From: Bin87 sp965203985
GTDB lineage: Bacteria; Chloroflexota; Dehalococcoidia; Lucifugimonadales; UBA3495
Length of the DNA: 64,000 bases
Direction of reading: 5' to 3'
Assembly: GCA_965203985.1 (NCBI GenBank)
Contig: CBDBDS010000013.1
Coordinates: 1,302,001 to 1,366,000, forward strand
Position numbers and translations under genes: made by a program. Positions 34,801 to 44,573 of the stretch are shown one piece after another. Every line of letters begins with the position of its first letter. Positions within the stretch are counted from its first letter, which is position 1. Below the pieces are notes generated by a model. It was not told where the DNA came from, made no database searches, and saw only the letters and a list, made by a program, of their open reading frames with translations.

Positions 34801-37235
34801 GTCACCTTGCCGTCGGTGTCGAAGTCGGCGGGCAGGATACCCGTGCTGAGCAGCTGCGCCAGGGCGATGTCCTTGTCGTCGTCGTTGGTGCCTGAAGTTC
34901 CGTTGGTGTTGGTCGAGTACCCGCCGAGCAGGATCCGGTCGTTGGCGAGGATGGCCATCGCCAGCGCGTGGTCGGCGCCGTCGCCGAAGTTGACGGTGAC
35001 CTTCCCGTCAGTGTTGAAGTTCGTGTCCGGGTCACCGATCTTGTTGTAGCGGGCCACGCCGAATTTGTTGGCGGCCTGTCCGCCAACCACGATATTGTTG
35101 TTGGAATCGATGGCAACCGCGTGGGCAATGTCCGTTGCGCCCATGTCGGTGGTCTTCTTGCCGGAGCGGTCGTGCTGGTTGAGTATCGCGCCGAAGTTCC
35201 GGTCCAGCGTCCCGTTGGGTGTGTAGCGGGCCACGGCGAAGTCGTAGATGCCGCTTGCGGATGCCAATCCCGCCGCGACGATCTTGCCGTCTGACTGGAG
35301 CGCCACGGCGCGGGCCTCGTCGTCGGAGCCGAAGGACGTGGTCACCTCGCCGGCCATGCCGAAGTCGCCGTCCAGGGAGCCGTTGGCGTTGTAGCGGGCC
35401 AGGTGGAACTCCTTGACCGAGCCGCGGTTGATGTAGCCGCCCAGCATTACCCGGCCGTCGTCCAGCAGCGCCATGCCGTGGGATCGGTCGTCGAACCTAT
35501 CGAAGTTTAGAGGTGCCCCAGAGGTGGCGTCGTTTTCCCCGTTAGCTTCCAGGCCTAACATGACCATGGCACTTTCCCCGACGTGTCCCCCTAGGCTGCT
35601 GATGCCATACCCGGACACGACGATTTTCTCGTCGGGCCGAATCGCCACTGCAGTGAGTTCGATGGACCTGATGTTTGGCCCCGTGCTGGATTGGTATCCC
35701 TGTCGTCCAGAGCCGCCGGATTTCGGTTTTCCAAACTCGCCGTCCAGCGCGCCGCCGGTGTTGTAGCGGGCCACTATCCACTTGTCGTCGCTGTACCCGG
35801 CCACCACGATCTTGCCGTTGGACTGGATGGCGATGTCGTTGATCTGGTCGTCGCTGGCGGTTCTGATGCTGGTGGTCAACTTGCCGTCGGTGTCGAAGTC
35901 GGCGGGCGGGACACCCGTGCTGAGGAGAGCCGCCAGGGCGATGTCCTTGTGGTCGTCGTTGGTGCCTGGAGTTCCGTTGGTGTTGGTCGAGTACCCGCCG
36001 AGCAGGATCCGGTCGTTGGCCAGGATGGCCATCGCCAGCGCATGGTCGGCGCCGTCGCCGAAGTTGACGGTGGCCTTCCCGTCTTCGCTGAAGGTGGTGT
36101 CCAGGTCACCGATGGTGTTGTAGCGGGCCACGCCGAAGCTGTCGCCGGCCTGTCCGCCAACCACGATCCTGTTGTTGGAGTCGATGGCCACCGCGTGGGC
36201 GATGTCCGTTGCGCCTATGCTGGTGATCTTCTTGCCGGAGCGGTCATGGTCGTTGAGTATCTTCCCGAAGTTCCGGTCCAGCGTCCCGTTGGGTGTGTAG
36301 CGGGCCACGGCGAAGTCGTATAAGTTGCTTACGGATGCCAATCCCGCCACGACGATCTTGCCGTCGGACTGGAGGGCCACGGCGCGGGCCTCGTCGGTGG
36401 AGCCGAAGTCGGTGAGCACGCGGCCGCCCGTGCCGAAGCTGCCGTCCAGGGAGCCGTCGGGGTTGTAACGGGCGATGGCGAAGTCCTTGTTCGTGCCGTT
36501 GTGGGCGTAGCCCACGGCGACAATCTTGCCGTCGGGCTGCTCAACGATGTCGTGAATCTCGCTGGCGGCGGGGTTGAATGCGGTCGTCAGCTTGCCGCCG
36601 ATGCCGAAGGTGCGGTCCAGGCCGCCGGCCCGGTTCGGGTCGGAGAGGCGCAACTGCACCCTGTCGCCGGCGGACCAACTCAGGCCGGAGTTTTTCCAAC
36701 TGGCCTTCGTGTTGCCGCTGGAGATACTGGCGTCCTGGAAATCGAACGTCATGCCGTCAACGTGGAACTGCCCGCCTGACCGGATGTCCGCCGGGATTTC
36801 TTTGTCGAGACGGAAGGCAAACGTTCCGCTGACCAGGGTCATCTCGATGAAGGCATAGCCCACTCCGTCATACGTGAAGTCGTCGTCGGTCAGCACGCGC
36901 GTCGAATTGCACGGGTACTGGTTGTCTGTGTTGGTGCATGCAATCAGTTCCGAACCCACCGTCAGCGTGGCGGACCAGAAGGTTATCCCCGCTGCGGAAG
37001 CGGCGGGCGGCGTGGCAAATGGGGGCCATAGGGCCCAGACCATCGCCAGGGCCAGCAGCGACAGCAGCCAGGCCCGGGGCGAGAGCAGCGCGTTCTTGAT
37101 GCCTGCCTTCCCGCGACGTCGCTGCTGTGATGGTCGGGAGGAAGTGTTGGAGGGAAAGTCGGGCGGTCTGGCGGGATTTCCCGCCTTCAGCAGGCGGCGC
37201 GCCATGCTGGTGTTATCGTGATTGTCATTCAACAT
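31824..37235 (-). CDS. giant secreted repeat protein 3: delta-60 propeller, Calx-beta and FN3 modules (1803 aa)
   Basis: Start ATG at 37235 after AAGGAGG. A basic N-terminal extension of about 50 residues precedes the signal/anchor helix (LLSLLALAMVWALW, about 53-70). About 200-1050 consists of delta-60 type repeats of the form FALARYNPDGSLD-FG-GGKV (often with VALQSDGKIVVAG), likely one or two beta-propellers, with long internal near-duplications. Two cadherin-like beta-sandwich domains follow (each opening with LS-L-V-TSTDGSAFS), then three Calx-beta domains with DDDE strings, then two FN3 domains. Export and surface location follow from the signal; function as adhesin or matrix protein is inference. 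Its 5' leader matches that of the peptide export operon. Confidence 0.88.
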   Translation of the reverse strand: MLNDNHDNTSMARRLLKAGNPARPPDFPSNTSSRPSQQRRRGKAGIKNALLSPRAWLLSLLALAMVWALWPPFATPPAASAAGITFWSATLTVGSELIACTNTDNQYPCNSTRVLTDDDFTYDGVGYAFIEMTLVSGTFAFRLDKEIPADIRSGGQFHVDGMTFDFQDASISSGNTKASWKNSGLSWSAGDRVQLRLSDPNRAGGLDRTFGIGGKLTTAFNPAASEIHDIVEQPDGKIVAVGYAHNGTNKDFAIARYNPDGSLDGSFGTGGRVLTDFGSTDEARAVALQSDGKIVVAGLASVSNLYDFAVARYTPNGTLDRNFGKILNDHDRSGKKITSIGATDIAHAVAIDSNNRIVVGGQAGDSFGVARYNTIGDLDTTFSEDGKATVNFGDGADHALAMAILANDRILLGGYSTNTNGTPGTNDDHKDIALAALLSTGVPPADFDTDGKLTTSIRTASDDQINDIAIQSNGKIVVAGYSDDKWIVARYNTGGALDGEFGKPKSGGSGRQGYQSSTGPNIRSIELTAVAIRPDEKIVVSGYGISSLGGHVGESAMVMLGLEANGENDATSGAPLNFDRFDDRSHGMALLDDGRVMLGGYINRGSVKEFHLARYNANGSLDGDFGMAGEVTTSFGSDDEARAVALQSDGKIVAAGLASASGIYDFAVARYTPNGTLDRNFGAILNQHDRSGKKTTDMGATDIAHAVAIDSNNNIVVGGQAANKFGVARYNKIGDPDTNFNTDGKVTVNFGDGADHALAMAILANDRILLGGYSTNTNGTSGTNDDDKDIALAQLLSTGILPADFDTDGKVTTDFNSLDDSAQAIAMVSGGGLVAAGYATNDAGTPLDTTSTQTINTSLADDHKDFAVAYYSSDGELNEDFDTDGKVTLDFNGGHDEAKAVAVDGNGKFVVAGYASNSSNTNKDFAVVRYNANGTPDTGFGTDGKVITAIGSGDDVVTAMAIDGNGKIVVAGYSDNGADHDFALVRYNADGTLDTGFGVGGKVTTDFAATDDRAHAMVLDDDGFILLAGQSGDEFALARYLPQRSLSTDTRLSGLAVQTSTDGSAFSAGTLSPDFAVGTAGYTMAQLTGVTHVKVTPTTRDPNASVTVQGQATASGAASAAVPVTAGATTTVSVTVTAEDGRTTRTYTISVQVLANDATLSALSVTTSTDGSAFSGAATLTPAFASGTTSYETNLLPKEVTHVKVTPTVSDSGATVTVQGTATTSGTASAAIAVAQGTTTTVTMVVTSQDGLVTQTYAVGVRVRSPGAHIAVAPNPVAEGADAQITVTIPEAQSQDVTIPITTTAVSAQSADYSAPSSIRIAAGATTGTGTLQTRHDPDAEDETLTVALGSNLPAQITAGSPNSITVTIDDDEFVSTVRVQGTTPDPVAEGETVSVTLGISPAQPNRLVIPVTLTHGTSESGDFSSLTSITIEANQTSGVGQIRTNHDSDAHDETFTVALGGNLPQLTTAGTPNSATITIDDDEVVSFVTINAVLPDQPVEGETIYIRLAIAPTQPSRMVIPLTFTHGTSEAGDFTTLSSITIDANQLQAVGQIRANQDSDQDDETFTVALGSNLPGLVTAGTPDSMNVSIEDDDDVVAPKQAPWLFMARRGNASLTPYWNYREDHSDYAGIDVQYREKGTSWADTNIVSASPELDDGRWGTPMASHTITGLTNGTTYEVRVRARNSEGAGPWSLRTREGTPVAPPGAPTGVVVATAQYCCSLTVSWTAPSNDVTSYHLRYKESGSATWLKYAVPGRDEWADVPGTSVLVTNLTREATYDVQVRARIDDSTGAWSATAQGTTQ

Positions 37236-37263
37236 GGTTGTACAACCTCCTTGCTGAGTTCCG

Positions 37264-37281
37264 TCGCCCCGCCCGGACCGA
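37264..37281 (-). repeat. 18-bp element, inverted relative to 17804-17821
   Basis: Plus-strand CGCCCCGCCCGGACCG directly after GTTCCG, the same position as at 17804 but in opposite orientation. Confidence 0.75.
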
Positions 37282-37402
37282 CGAGGGGCCGCTGCCCCCG
37301 GCGCGGAACGTTTTCTGGGTCAGCTCGCCTGCCTGCCTTGGCATTTGCAAGATTCTAGATGATAAACTTGGCATGATGACCTGTTTCCGACAATCATCAT
37401 CA

Positions 37403-37491
37403 ATTATATGCCAATAATCGTGTGATACAAGTGATAATCACATCGATATGCGTATTGCATATTGAAGGATTTCTGTTGGCGTGGTTCACAA
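37403..37491 (-). promoter_or_regulatory. shared promoter module D (giant protein 3)
   Basis: On the minus strand: CCAACAGAAATCC box, TATCAC-TTG-TATCAC direct repeats (37436-37422), CACGATTATTGGCA, then a perfect TATAAT at 37408-37403. A CTTGTA hexamer 17 bp upstream of the TATAAT overlaps the repeats and could serve as -35. About 165 bp of leader to the ATG. Confidence 0.65.
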
Positions 37492-37592
37492 GCTGGGCAC
37501 GGAGCGGCGGGATCGAACACGGTGGCCAGATACGTCTTCAGATCTCAGCCTGGATTTCAGACCGCTCGCCGGCGCGTGTGTCTAATCGCTCG

Positions 37593-38060
37593 ATGCTTCC
37601 CCCAGCGGTTGCACTGGTTGCCGAGCTGATGAACGACGTCCGCCGTACTGCCGACGTGCCGGCGGTCTTCCTGTCGTTGTACGGACATGGGCGCGCCGAC
37701 TACCTGGTCAAGCCCTTCTCGCCCACGGGGCTGGAGTCCTTCGCGGGGGAGCCTTCGCCGCCCTACGACGTTGGGGGGCTGACCATAGAATACGAGCAGC
37801 GGCGTGTGGTCGTGAACGGGGAGCCGGTGAAGTTGACGGCAACGGAGTACGCGGTGCTCTACGAGCTGGCGGTGCATGCCCCGCGGGCGTTGCGCCCTGC
37901 CGTGCTGTTGCAGCGGGTCTGGGGCCCGGAACGGTTGAGCAAGGCTTGGCTGCTTCGGGACGTGGTGAAGCGCCTGCGGCGAAAGCTGGGGGACAACGGG
38001 AGCAACCCCAAATACGTCATCACCGAGCCTGGGGCGGGCTACCGTATGCCAATCGGGTGA
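37593..38060 (+). pseudogene. truncated OmpR-type response regulator (winged-helix domain intact)
   Basis: The C-terminal half is a full winged-helix DNA-binding domain: TIEYEQRRVVVNGEPVKLTA, EYAVLYELAVHAPR, LLQRVWGPE, DVVKRLRRKLGDN and YVITEPGAGYRMP. Before it only a scrap of receiver remains: VPAVFLSLYGHG joined to ADYLVKPFSPTGL, missing about 14 residues between beta-4 and beta-5 and everything upstream including the phospho-accepting Asp. Start uncertain (ATG 37593 or 37629); the frame stays open upstream through the promoter module but that part is not receiver-like. Either a decayed two-component regulator or a phosphorylation-independent DNA-binding protein. It sits right beside promoter module D, so it is a candidate regulator of the module. 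Confidence 0.6.
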
Positions 38061-38134
38061 ACGGTGTAGACGGAACGGTCTCACTGAATGCCGGTGTCGG
38101 CGGTGGTTGAGTCGGTGGGCAGGTCGAAGATGAG

Positions 38135-38166
38135 AGTGAGCGTCCAGTCGGATCTGGACGCTCACT
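38135..38166. terminator. bidirectional terminator between converging genes
   Basis: AGTGAGCGTCCAG and CTGGACGCTCACT form a perfect 13-bp stem with a 6-base loop, between the regulator remnant (plus) and giant gene 4 (minus). It is the longest of the GCGTCC-stem hairpins. Confidence 0.6.
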
Positions 38167-38238
38167 CGGCGAAACCGGCGGTTGGGGTGGCCACTACCCT
38201 GCCCCGCCGGGAGATTATTGTGTCGTCTGGTTGTCCCC

Positions 38239-41200
38239 CTACTCCGGCAGGGTGATGGTGGCGTGGACTCGCTCGCCCTTGCCGGCCTCGTTCTGTGCCC
38301 GCACCCATACCTGGTAGGTGCGGCCTACTTCCAGGTTCTTGAAAGCTACCTGCGTCTTCTTGGCCTTGGGCGTCCTGGTCTTGCCCTTGCCGCCGTCTTC
38401 GGGGCTGATGTGCACGATGTACCCGTCCGGCGTGCCGCCCGTTTCCGGGGCACTCCAACTTACGGTCACGCTGTCCGACGTGGCCGACAGTTGCAGGTCA
38501 ATCACCGGGCCCGGTATTTCCTCCGGCTCCGGAGGTGCCCCTGGCAAGGTGATGGTGGCGTTGGTACGCTCGCCCTTGCCCGCCTCGTTGTGGGCCCTCG
38601 CCCACACCTCGTAGGTCCGGCCGGCCTCCAGGTTGTTGAAGCTCACCGTCGTGCTATCGGCGCTGGGCCTCTTGGTCGTGCCGCTGCCCTGCTTGCCGTT
38701 CTCTGGACGCAGGTGGACGATGTAGCCATCGGGCGCGCCGCCGGTCTCGGGAGCGTTCCAGCGCACCGTCACACTGTCCGCTGTAGCCGTCAGCTCCAGA
38801 CCCACAACGGGACCAGGTAGTTCCACCGCCGGCTGTTGCTGTTGCTCAGCGGCGGGCACGGTTACGTCGAAGGCGTCGCTCACGGTGTTGCCGTCGGCGT
38901 CCTGGGCCGCGACCGTGATGGTGGCGGCGCCCGAATCCTTGGCTATGACCGTGATGGCGGTCACCGCGTTGTTAGACTCGTCAATGGCAGACCAGACCAC
39001 TGCCACCGTATTGTCGGACGACACCGCACCGGTAACGGTTATGGCGTCCCCGTCGGCATCGCTGAACACGCCGGACATCGAGACCTCGTGAGTGTCGTCA
39101 ATGGCCAGCTCGCTCACGTCGGCGATGGCGCTGGCTACCACAGGCGCAGCTTTGACGGTGATGTTGAAGGTGTCCTTTACCGAGCCGCCGTTGCCGTCGG
39201 CGGCAGTCACCGTGACGGTGGCCGTACCTCGGGCCTGCGCTGACACCGTGAGCGTCGCGTAGTCGGCGGACACCGACACCGTGGCGACGCTCTCGGTTGA
39301 CGAGGTTGCCGTGATGGTCAGGGAGTCCCGGTCAGCATCGGCGAACACACCGGAGAGGGACGCCTGGTGCGTTCCGCTTTCGTTGACGATGGTAGTGTCG
39401 GATATAGGGTTCGCCACCGCGGGCGCTCTGTTCACTACCACGACATCGAAATCGTCCCTGACGGTGTTGCCGTCAGAATCCCGCGCCGTGACCGTGACAG
39501 TCGCCGTGCCACGGCTCTTGGCAGTCAGGGTTACGCCGGAGCCATCGGCAGCCACAGCAACGGCAGCAATGGCGTCGCTTGACGATGTAGCAGTGATGGT
39601 CAGCGCATCGCTGTCGGCATCACTGAACACGCCGGAGACGGACACTTCGCGCTCGTCGCCAATGACCAAATCGCTCACGTCGTCGATGGCGGGCGCAACC
39701 ACTGGCGCTGTCTTCACCTTTACGGTGAAAGCGTCGTCCACCGAGCCGCCGTTGCCGTCTTTGGCAGTAACCGTAATGGTCGCCGTGCCGGGCTTCTTGG
39801 CCGTAACCGTCAGCGTGTTCAGGCTGACCTCAGCTGTCGCAATCGCCTGGTCTGACGACTTGGCCGTTATGGTCAGAGTGTCGTAGTCGAGGTCGTCGAA
39901 GACCCCGGACAGGGGTACCCGCTTGGTCCCCGTCTCGCTAACGATAGTGGCGTCCCCGATGGCGCCGGCCACCGTCGGTGGGCTGTTGACCACCGTAACG
40001 TCGAATGAGTCGCTGATGCTGTTCTGGTCTGAGTCTTTTGCCGTGACCGTGAAAGTCACCGTGCCAATCGCGTTCGGCGCCACGTTGAGTGTCCCTTGGA
40101 GAAGTATTCCCCAGGCTACGCCAGTGTCAGCGGACGATGCTTCAAAGGTGAGCGCGTCGCCATCGGCGTCGCTGAAGACCTTCGTCAGGTCAATATCGTG
40201 CGGGAGCGACGCCAACGTCACTTTATCCATGTCGGCGATGGGTGACGCCACCGTTGGCGCAGCTTTCACCTTGACATCGAACTGGTCCTCTGCCGAGCCA
40301 CCGTTGCCGTCCGCAGTAGTCACCGTGATGGTGGCTGTGCCACGCTTCCTGGCCGTAACGGTCAGTGACGACTGATCCGTGCCTACCGCCACTGTCGCAA
40401 TCGCCGTGGCTGACGACTCGGCGGTTACAGTCAGCGTGTCGCGGTCGGCATCGGAGAAAACTCCGGTGAGAGACACCTGATGCGTTCCGCTCTCGTTGAC
40501 GATGGTGGCGTCCGCGATTGCGCCAGACACCGTGGGCGCGTTGTTGGCCTTGACTACCGTAACGTCGAAGGCATCGCTCACGCTGTTGTCGTCGCTGTCC
40601 TGGGCCGTGACCGTGATCGTCGCCGTGCCCGAATCCTTGGCCGTCAAGGTGAACCCGGTGACGATGGTGGACCCGTCCGACGCGGTGGTCAGCGAGGACG
40701 AGATCGACACCTTCGACGTGTCGGACGATTCAACTTGGGTGACAACTATGGCGTCGCCGTCGGCGTCGCTGAAAACACCCGACAATGACGGCGTACGAGT
40801 ATCCTCGATGCTCAGCTCCGTGATGTCGGCGATGGCCGAAGCCACCACGGGCGCTGCTTTCACCTTGATGGTGAAAGTGTCGTCCACGGTGGCCTTGCCG
40901 TCGCTTGCCGTTACCGTGATGGTAGCCGTGCCGCGCTGCTTCGCCGTAACGGTCAGCGTCGAATGGTCGGCTGCCACCGATTCCGTAGCGACACTTTCAT
41001 TCGAGGAAACCGCTGTGATCGTCAGGCTATCCGCATCAGCGTCGGTGAACACTCCGGACAGGGATACCTGCTTGGTTCCCGTCTCGTTGACAATGGTGGC
41101 GTCCGAGATGGCGCTGGCCACCGTGGGCGCGCTGTTGGCAGTCGGCGTAACGGCGCCGCTGCTGACCCACCCACTGGACGTGCTGGACGCGCCCTTTTTC

Positions 41201-44200
41201 ATCGCTCCTTCCTGGTAGTTGCCGCCGAAGAAGGCGCGCACCTGCACCTGAACCCCAAGGTCATTGGTCAGACCGGTGATGTCGTAGCTGGTCACCCCGT
41301 TTTCGACGGAAATGCCGTCGTTGCGGCCTACCGCGTTTTCCCCTACGGGGTTGGCCCAATTCGAGCCCTGCCACCAGCGGATGGCGTGCTTGATGCGGTC
41401 GCTGTCGATTTCGCGTCCCTTGTAGTAAAAGGGCGAAACGTTCCAGGACACGGTTACGGTCCCGTCGCCGGCCACGGCCCTGACGTTGGTCGGCTTCGAA
41501 TCTCGAGAAGCCGGCGGAGAACTCTGTTGTGGGTCTCCCTGTTGTGGAGAGCCCTGGGACGCCTGGGTGCCGACCACGGTAACGCTGAACGCGTCCTGCG
41601 CCCGGTCGCCTTCAGCGTCCTGGGCGAGCACCGAGACTTCGGCTGTCCCCCCGGCTACGGCGGTAACCGTCAGGACGCCGTTGCTGACGCTCACGGTCGC
41701 AACCGTGGTGTCGGCCGACACGGCGCGGAAGGTCAGGGGATCCGGGCCATCGTAGCTGAACACGCCGTTCAGCAGGAATTCGGATGTACCGCCCACTGTC
41801 AGGCCGGTGACGTCGCCAATGGGCGCAGCCACGGTCGGAACATGATTCGCCGGCGATTGCCGCTGCGGCTGGGCATCGGCGGAAACCGACACCCGCACTT
41901 GGGCAGTCCCGTAAGCCGCACTGCTGCCGGATGGGGTAACCGTATTGTTGATAACGCCCGTTCCGGCATTGGACGAAGATACGGTAAACGTGACCGGTAG
42001 ATCCCACAGGTCGGGCTGTATCAACCTGGAGCGGGGTGTCACGGTCATCCCAGCCGGAGCCACCGCTTCGACAATCATTTCACCCGCTGGCCGACTGGAC
42101 AACGACACCGTGTACGTGGCGGTCTGCCCCGCGGTTAGCTCCAGGTCAAGCGGATCGACCTTGACCGGCGAGCCGTCGTTGTCCAGGATCTTCAGAGTCG
42201 CGTAGCCGCCAACCTTGGTTCCGTCGCCCAGCTCGCCGGTGACGAGGAAGGCGATTGTCTCATGGGGCTCGTAGGCTGAGTCGTCAACGACTGAGATGGT
42301 TGCGCACCACTGCTGCGTGCCCTGCTCCATATAGGGCAGAATATGCGGCGTGAGAGTGAAGTCGTCGTCGTAACCGGGGCTGGGGAAGATGTCGGCTTCG
42401 AGCCCAGCGGTTTCTTCGATGCACAATTCGACGTCGCCCACTGATTCGGCTACGGTTTTGCTTCCCGTCTGATTGTCCCACTTCGGGACAACCTTCTGGT
42501 TGGTGCGCTCAAACAGCTCCTTCACCGTGATGAAGTTGCCGTACGGATGCGACGTTTCACCGGTCCTGCATTCAAGCGGATTGTCGTGGTCATTCCATCC
42601 GGAAGTTGTGTAACAACCGCTGTAGTCCGACCTGGCCTGCTGGTACTCGTCAGGGTCGATCAGCCCGTTCCCGTTCCGGTCGTACACCAGTGGGTTGAAG
42701 GACCGTCGGACAAACACGGAGAAACTCTGCTCGGCCGTGCCGCCCTTGCCGTCATTGACGGAGACCGTTATGGCGGCGTCCCCCGGCGTTTCTTTGGCGA
42801 CCACGTAGACGTGGCTATAAGGCTGATTCCTCACCTCGGCATGGGCCACAGATGGGTCCGACGAGGTGAGCGTGTACGTCAGCCCATCATTATCGGGGTC
42901 ATCGAAAACCCCGGCAGGCCCGGTCAGAGGGGTAATTCTGACGAAGTTTCCGGCCCCCAGCGGATGCGGCTGAGCATTGTTGCCCTGGGGAATGCGGGCC
43001 ACCAGATTCAGGTCCGGTATAACTTTCACGACCACTGGAACCCCGTTGGGGGTCTCTTCCCACTTGACGGTCTGGCTGGAGTAGCCCAGCTCGTTGACGG
43101 CGGTCACTGCAAAGCGAGAGCACGCGCTCTTGGATATTTTCAGGTGGAACGTTGCCCCGGGCGGGAAGTGCAGACGCGCGTGGCCATTGTCGACGGACCA
43201 CAGATTGTGCTCGTTGCGGATGATGTTCGTGGTAAACCCGGTTCCCGCACAGATACCGTCGAAACGGTATTGCACGATGGGGCTTCCGCCGTTGTCGTTG
43301 GGTGGACTCCACCAAACGTCGTACTCATTCAGGGTCTTGACGGTCAGGCTCTGAGGCGGAGATGGGGCGCCTGCTGCCGCGGCAAACGTCGCTTCCGCAT
43401 CCGACCTCACCGTCGAGTCGTAGGGCGGCGGACCCTCTGTGGGATCGCAATCGGCGCATACGCCGTACGCCGTGACCCGCACCGTCATCAGACCGGATTC
43501 CGGCAGCTCTACATGCTCTCGTGCCACAGATACCCGACGGTCACCATCCGTGCGGATGAATTCGTCCGGCACGTAGCTGGCGCCGAGAATGAATACTTCG
43601 TATCTGATCTGCTCCGACTTCTCGAAGCGATCACACCAATTGTCGGGACGCTCCGGTATTGGGCGGACGATTATCAACTCATAGCGACGGTCCGGCCTCC
43701 CCATGAGCCAGCTTTTCATGGCCTCGGTCGGCACAAAGGTTACCAGCCGAGCGCCGTCAGAATTCGGAGGCGCCGGTTGCAGGTTGCCAAGGACCCATCC
43801 ATCATCGGGATCGTTGGGATCGACCTCAATCCTGGACATCCATTCATCTTTCGCCGCATGGTCGAATATCCAGTCCTGCATGGCCGCGGAGAATTGGCCG
43901 CAAACATGCCCGCCGTTCCAGGTCGGCGGGTCCCACTCGATCACCCACCGGCTCTGCGGGTCATCGCCGCGCGGTTGCGTGATGCGGATGTTTCGCGCCG
44001 GCGTCGGGTTGGCCGTCTTGGGTTCGTACCGGGACACATTGGGGAAGGACCACTGGCCCCATCCGTCCGCGCTGCGGGACCGGACGCGGAACTCGTACTG
44101 AGCGTTTACTTCCATCGCGTTGGCGGTTGTATCGACGATGGCCCAATGCTGTGCGCCGGTTACGCTCACGGCCGTGAGACCGCTCCACGGCGTGGTCGAG

Positions 44201-44573
44201 CCCTGCTTGCGGTACTGCCACTCGCTTTCGAGAATGGTCACGCCGTCGGTGTCGCCGTGCCACGACAGGTAGGCCACGTCGAACGGCAGCAACGGGCTCC
44301 AGTCGGTTTCGGCGCCATCGGGCGCCACGGCTTCCCCGTGGATTTCGCCAAATGCGAAGGCGACGCTGTTCGGCGACCCGGGCACGGTCGCACGCGCAAT
44401 CGCGTTGGCGCTCTGCCCGCCCAGATGCGGGCGGACGCACGTCTGTAGTGGCCCGTGGGCGCGCCCTGCGTCGATGGTCACGCTGGTCGCCGCCACATCG
44501 TAAAGATGCTGGCGGGCATTGGCCTGACATTCGGTGCCCGTGTTCAGGTAGTAGCCCGCGTACTGCGGTCGCT
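38239..44573 (-). CDS. giant repeat protein 4, main part after a frameshift: FN3, Calx-beta and cadherin/Ig-like modules (about 2110 aa)
   Basis: The frame has no signal peptide of its own. It opens inside an FN3 domain (RPQYAGYYLNTG, then DVAATSVTIDAG) that continues the 188-aa ORF at 44544-45110. One extra C in the C-run (plus-strand GGGG at 44575-44578) would join them as VSWTAPKRPQYAGYYLNTG. Layout: several FN3 domains, an EF-hand-like DRNGNGLIDPDEY, Calx-beta, a cadherin-like domain, FN3, then about ten 90-residue DADGD repeats, and two C-terminal FN3 domains ending ATITLPE. If the frameshift is real, the export signal is lost and this part is probably not made unless a GTG at 44496 is used. 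Confidence 0.8.

Noticed and set aside
17920..37500. A recurring short peptide upstream of four genes (M-N-C-A-N-x-N-P-T-K start)
   Set aside because: The nucleotide element is conserved, but one copy is a base shorter so its frame changes, another starts with GTG and ends early, and the conserved bases include -10 and direct-repeat positions. It is promoter DNA, not coding.
37422..37592. Starting the response regulator at 37422
   Set aside because: That region is promoter module D and AT-rich leader; its translation shows no receiver-domain features.
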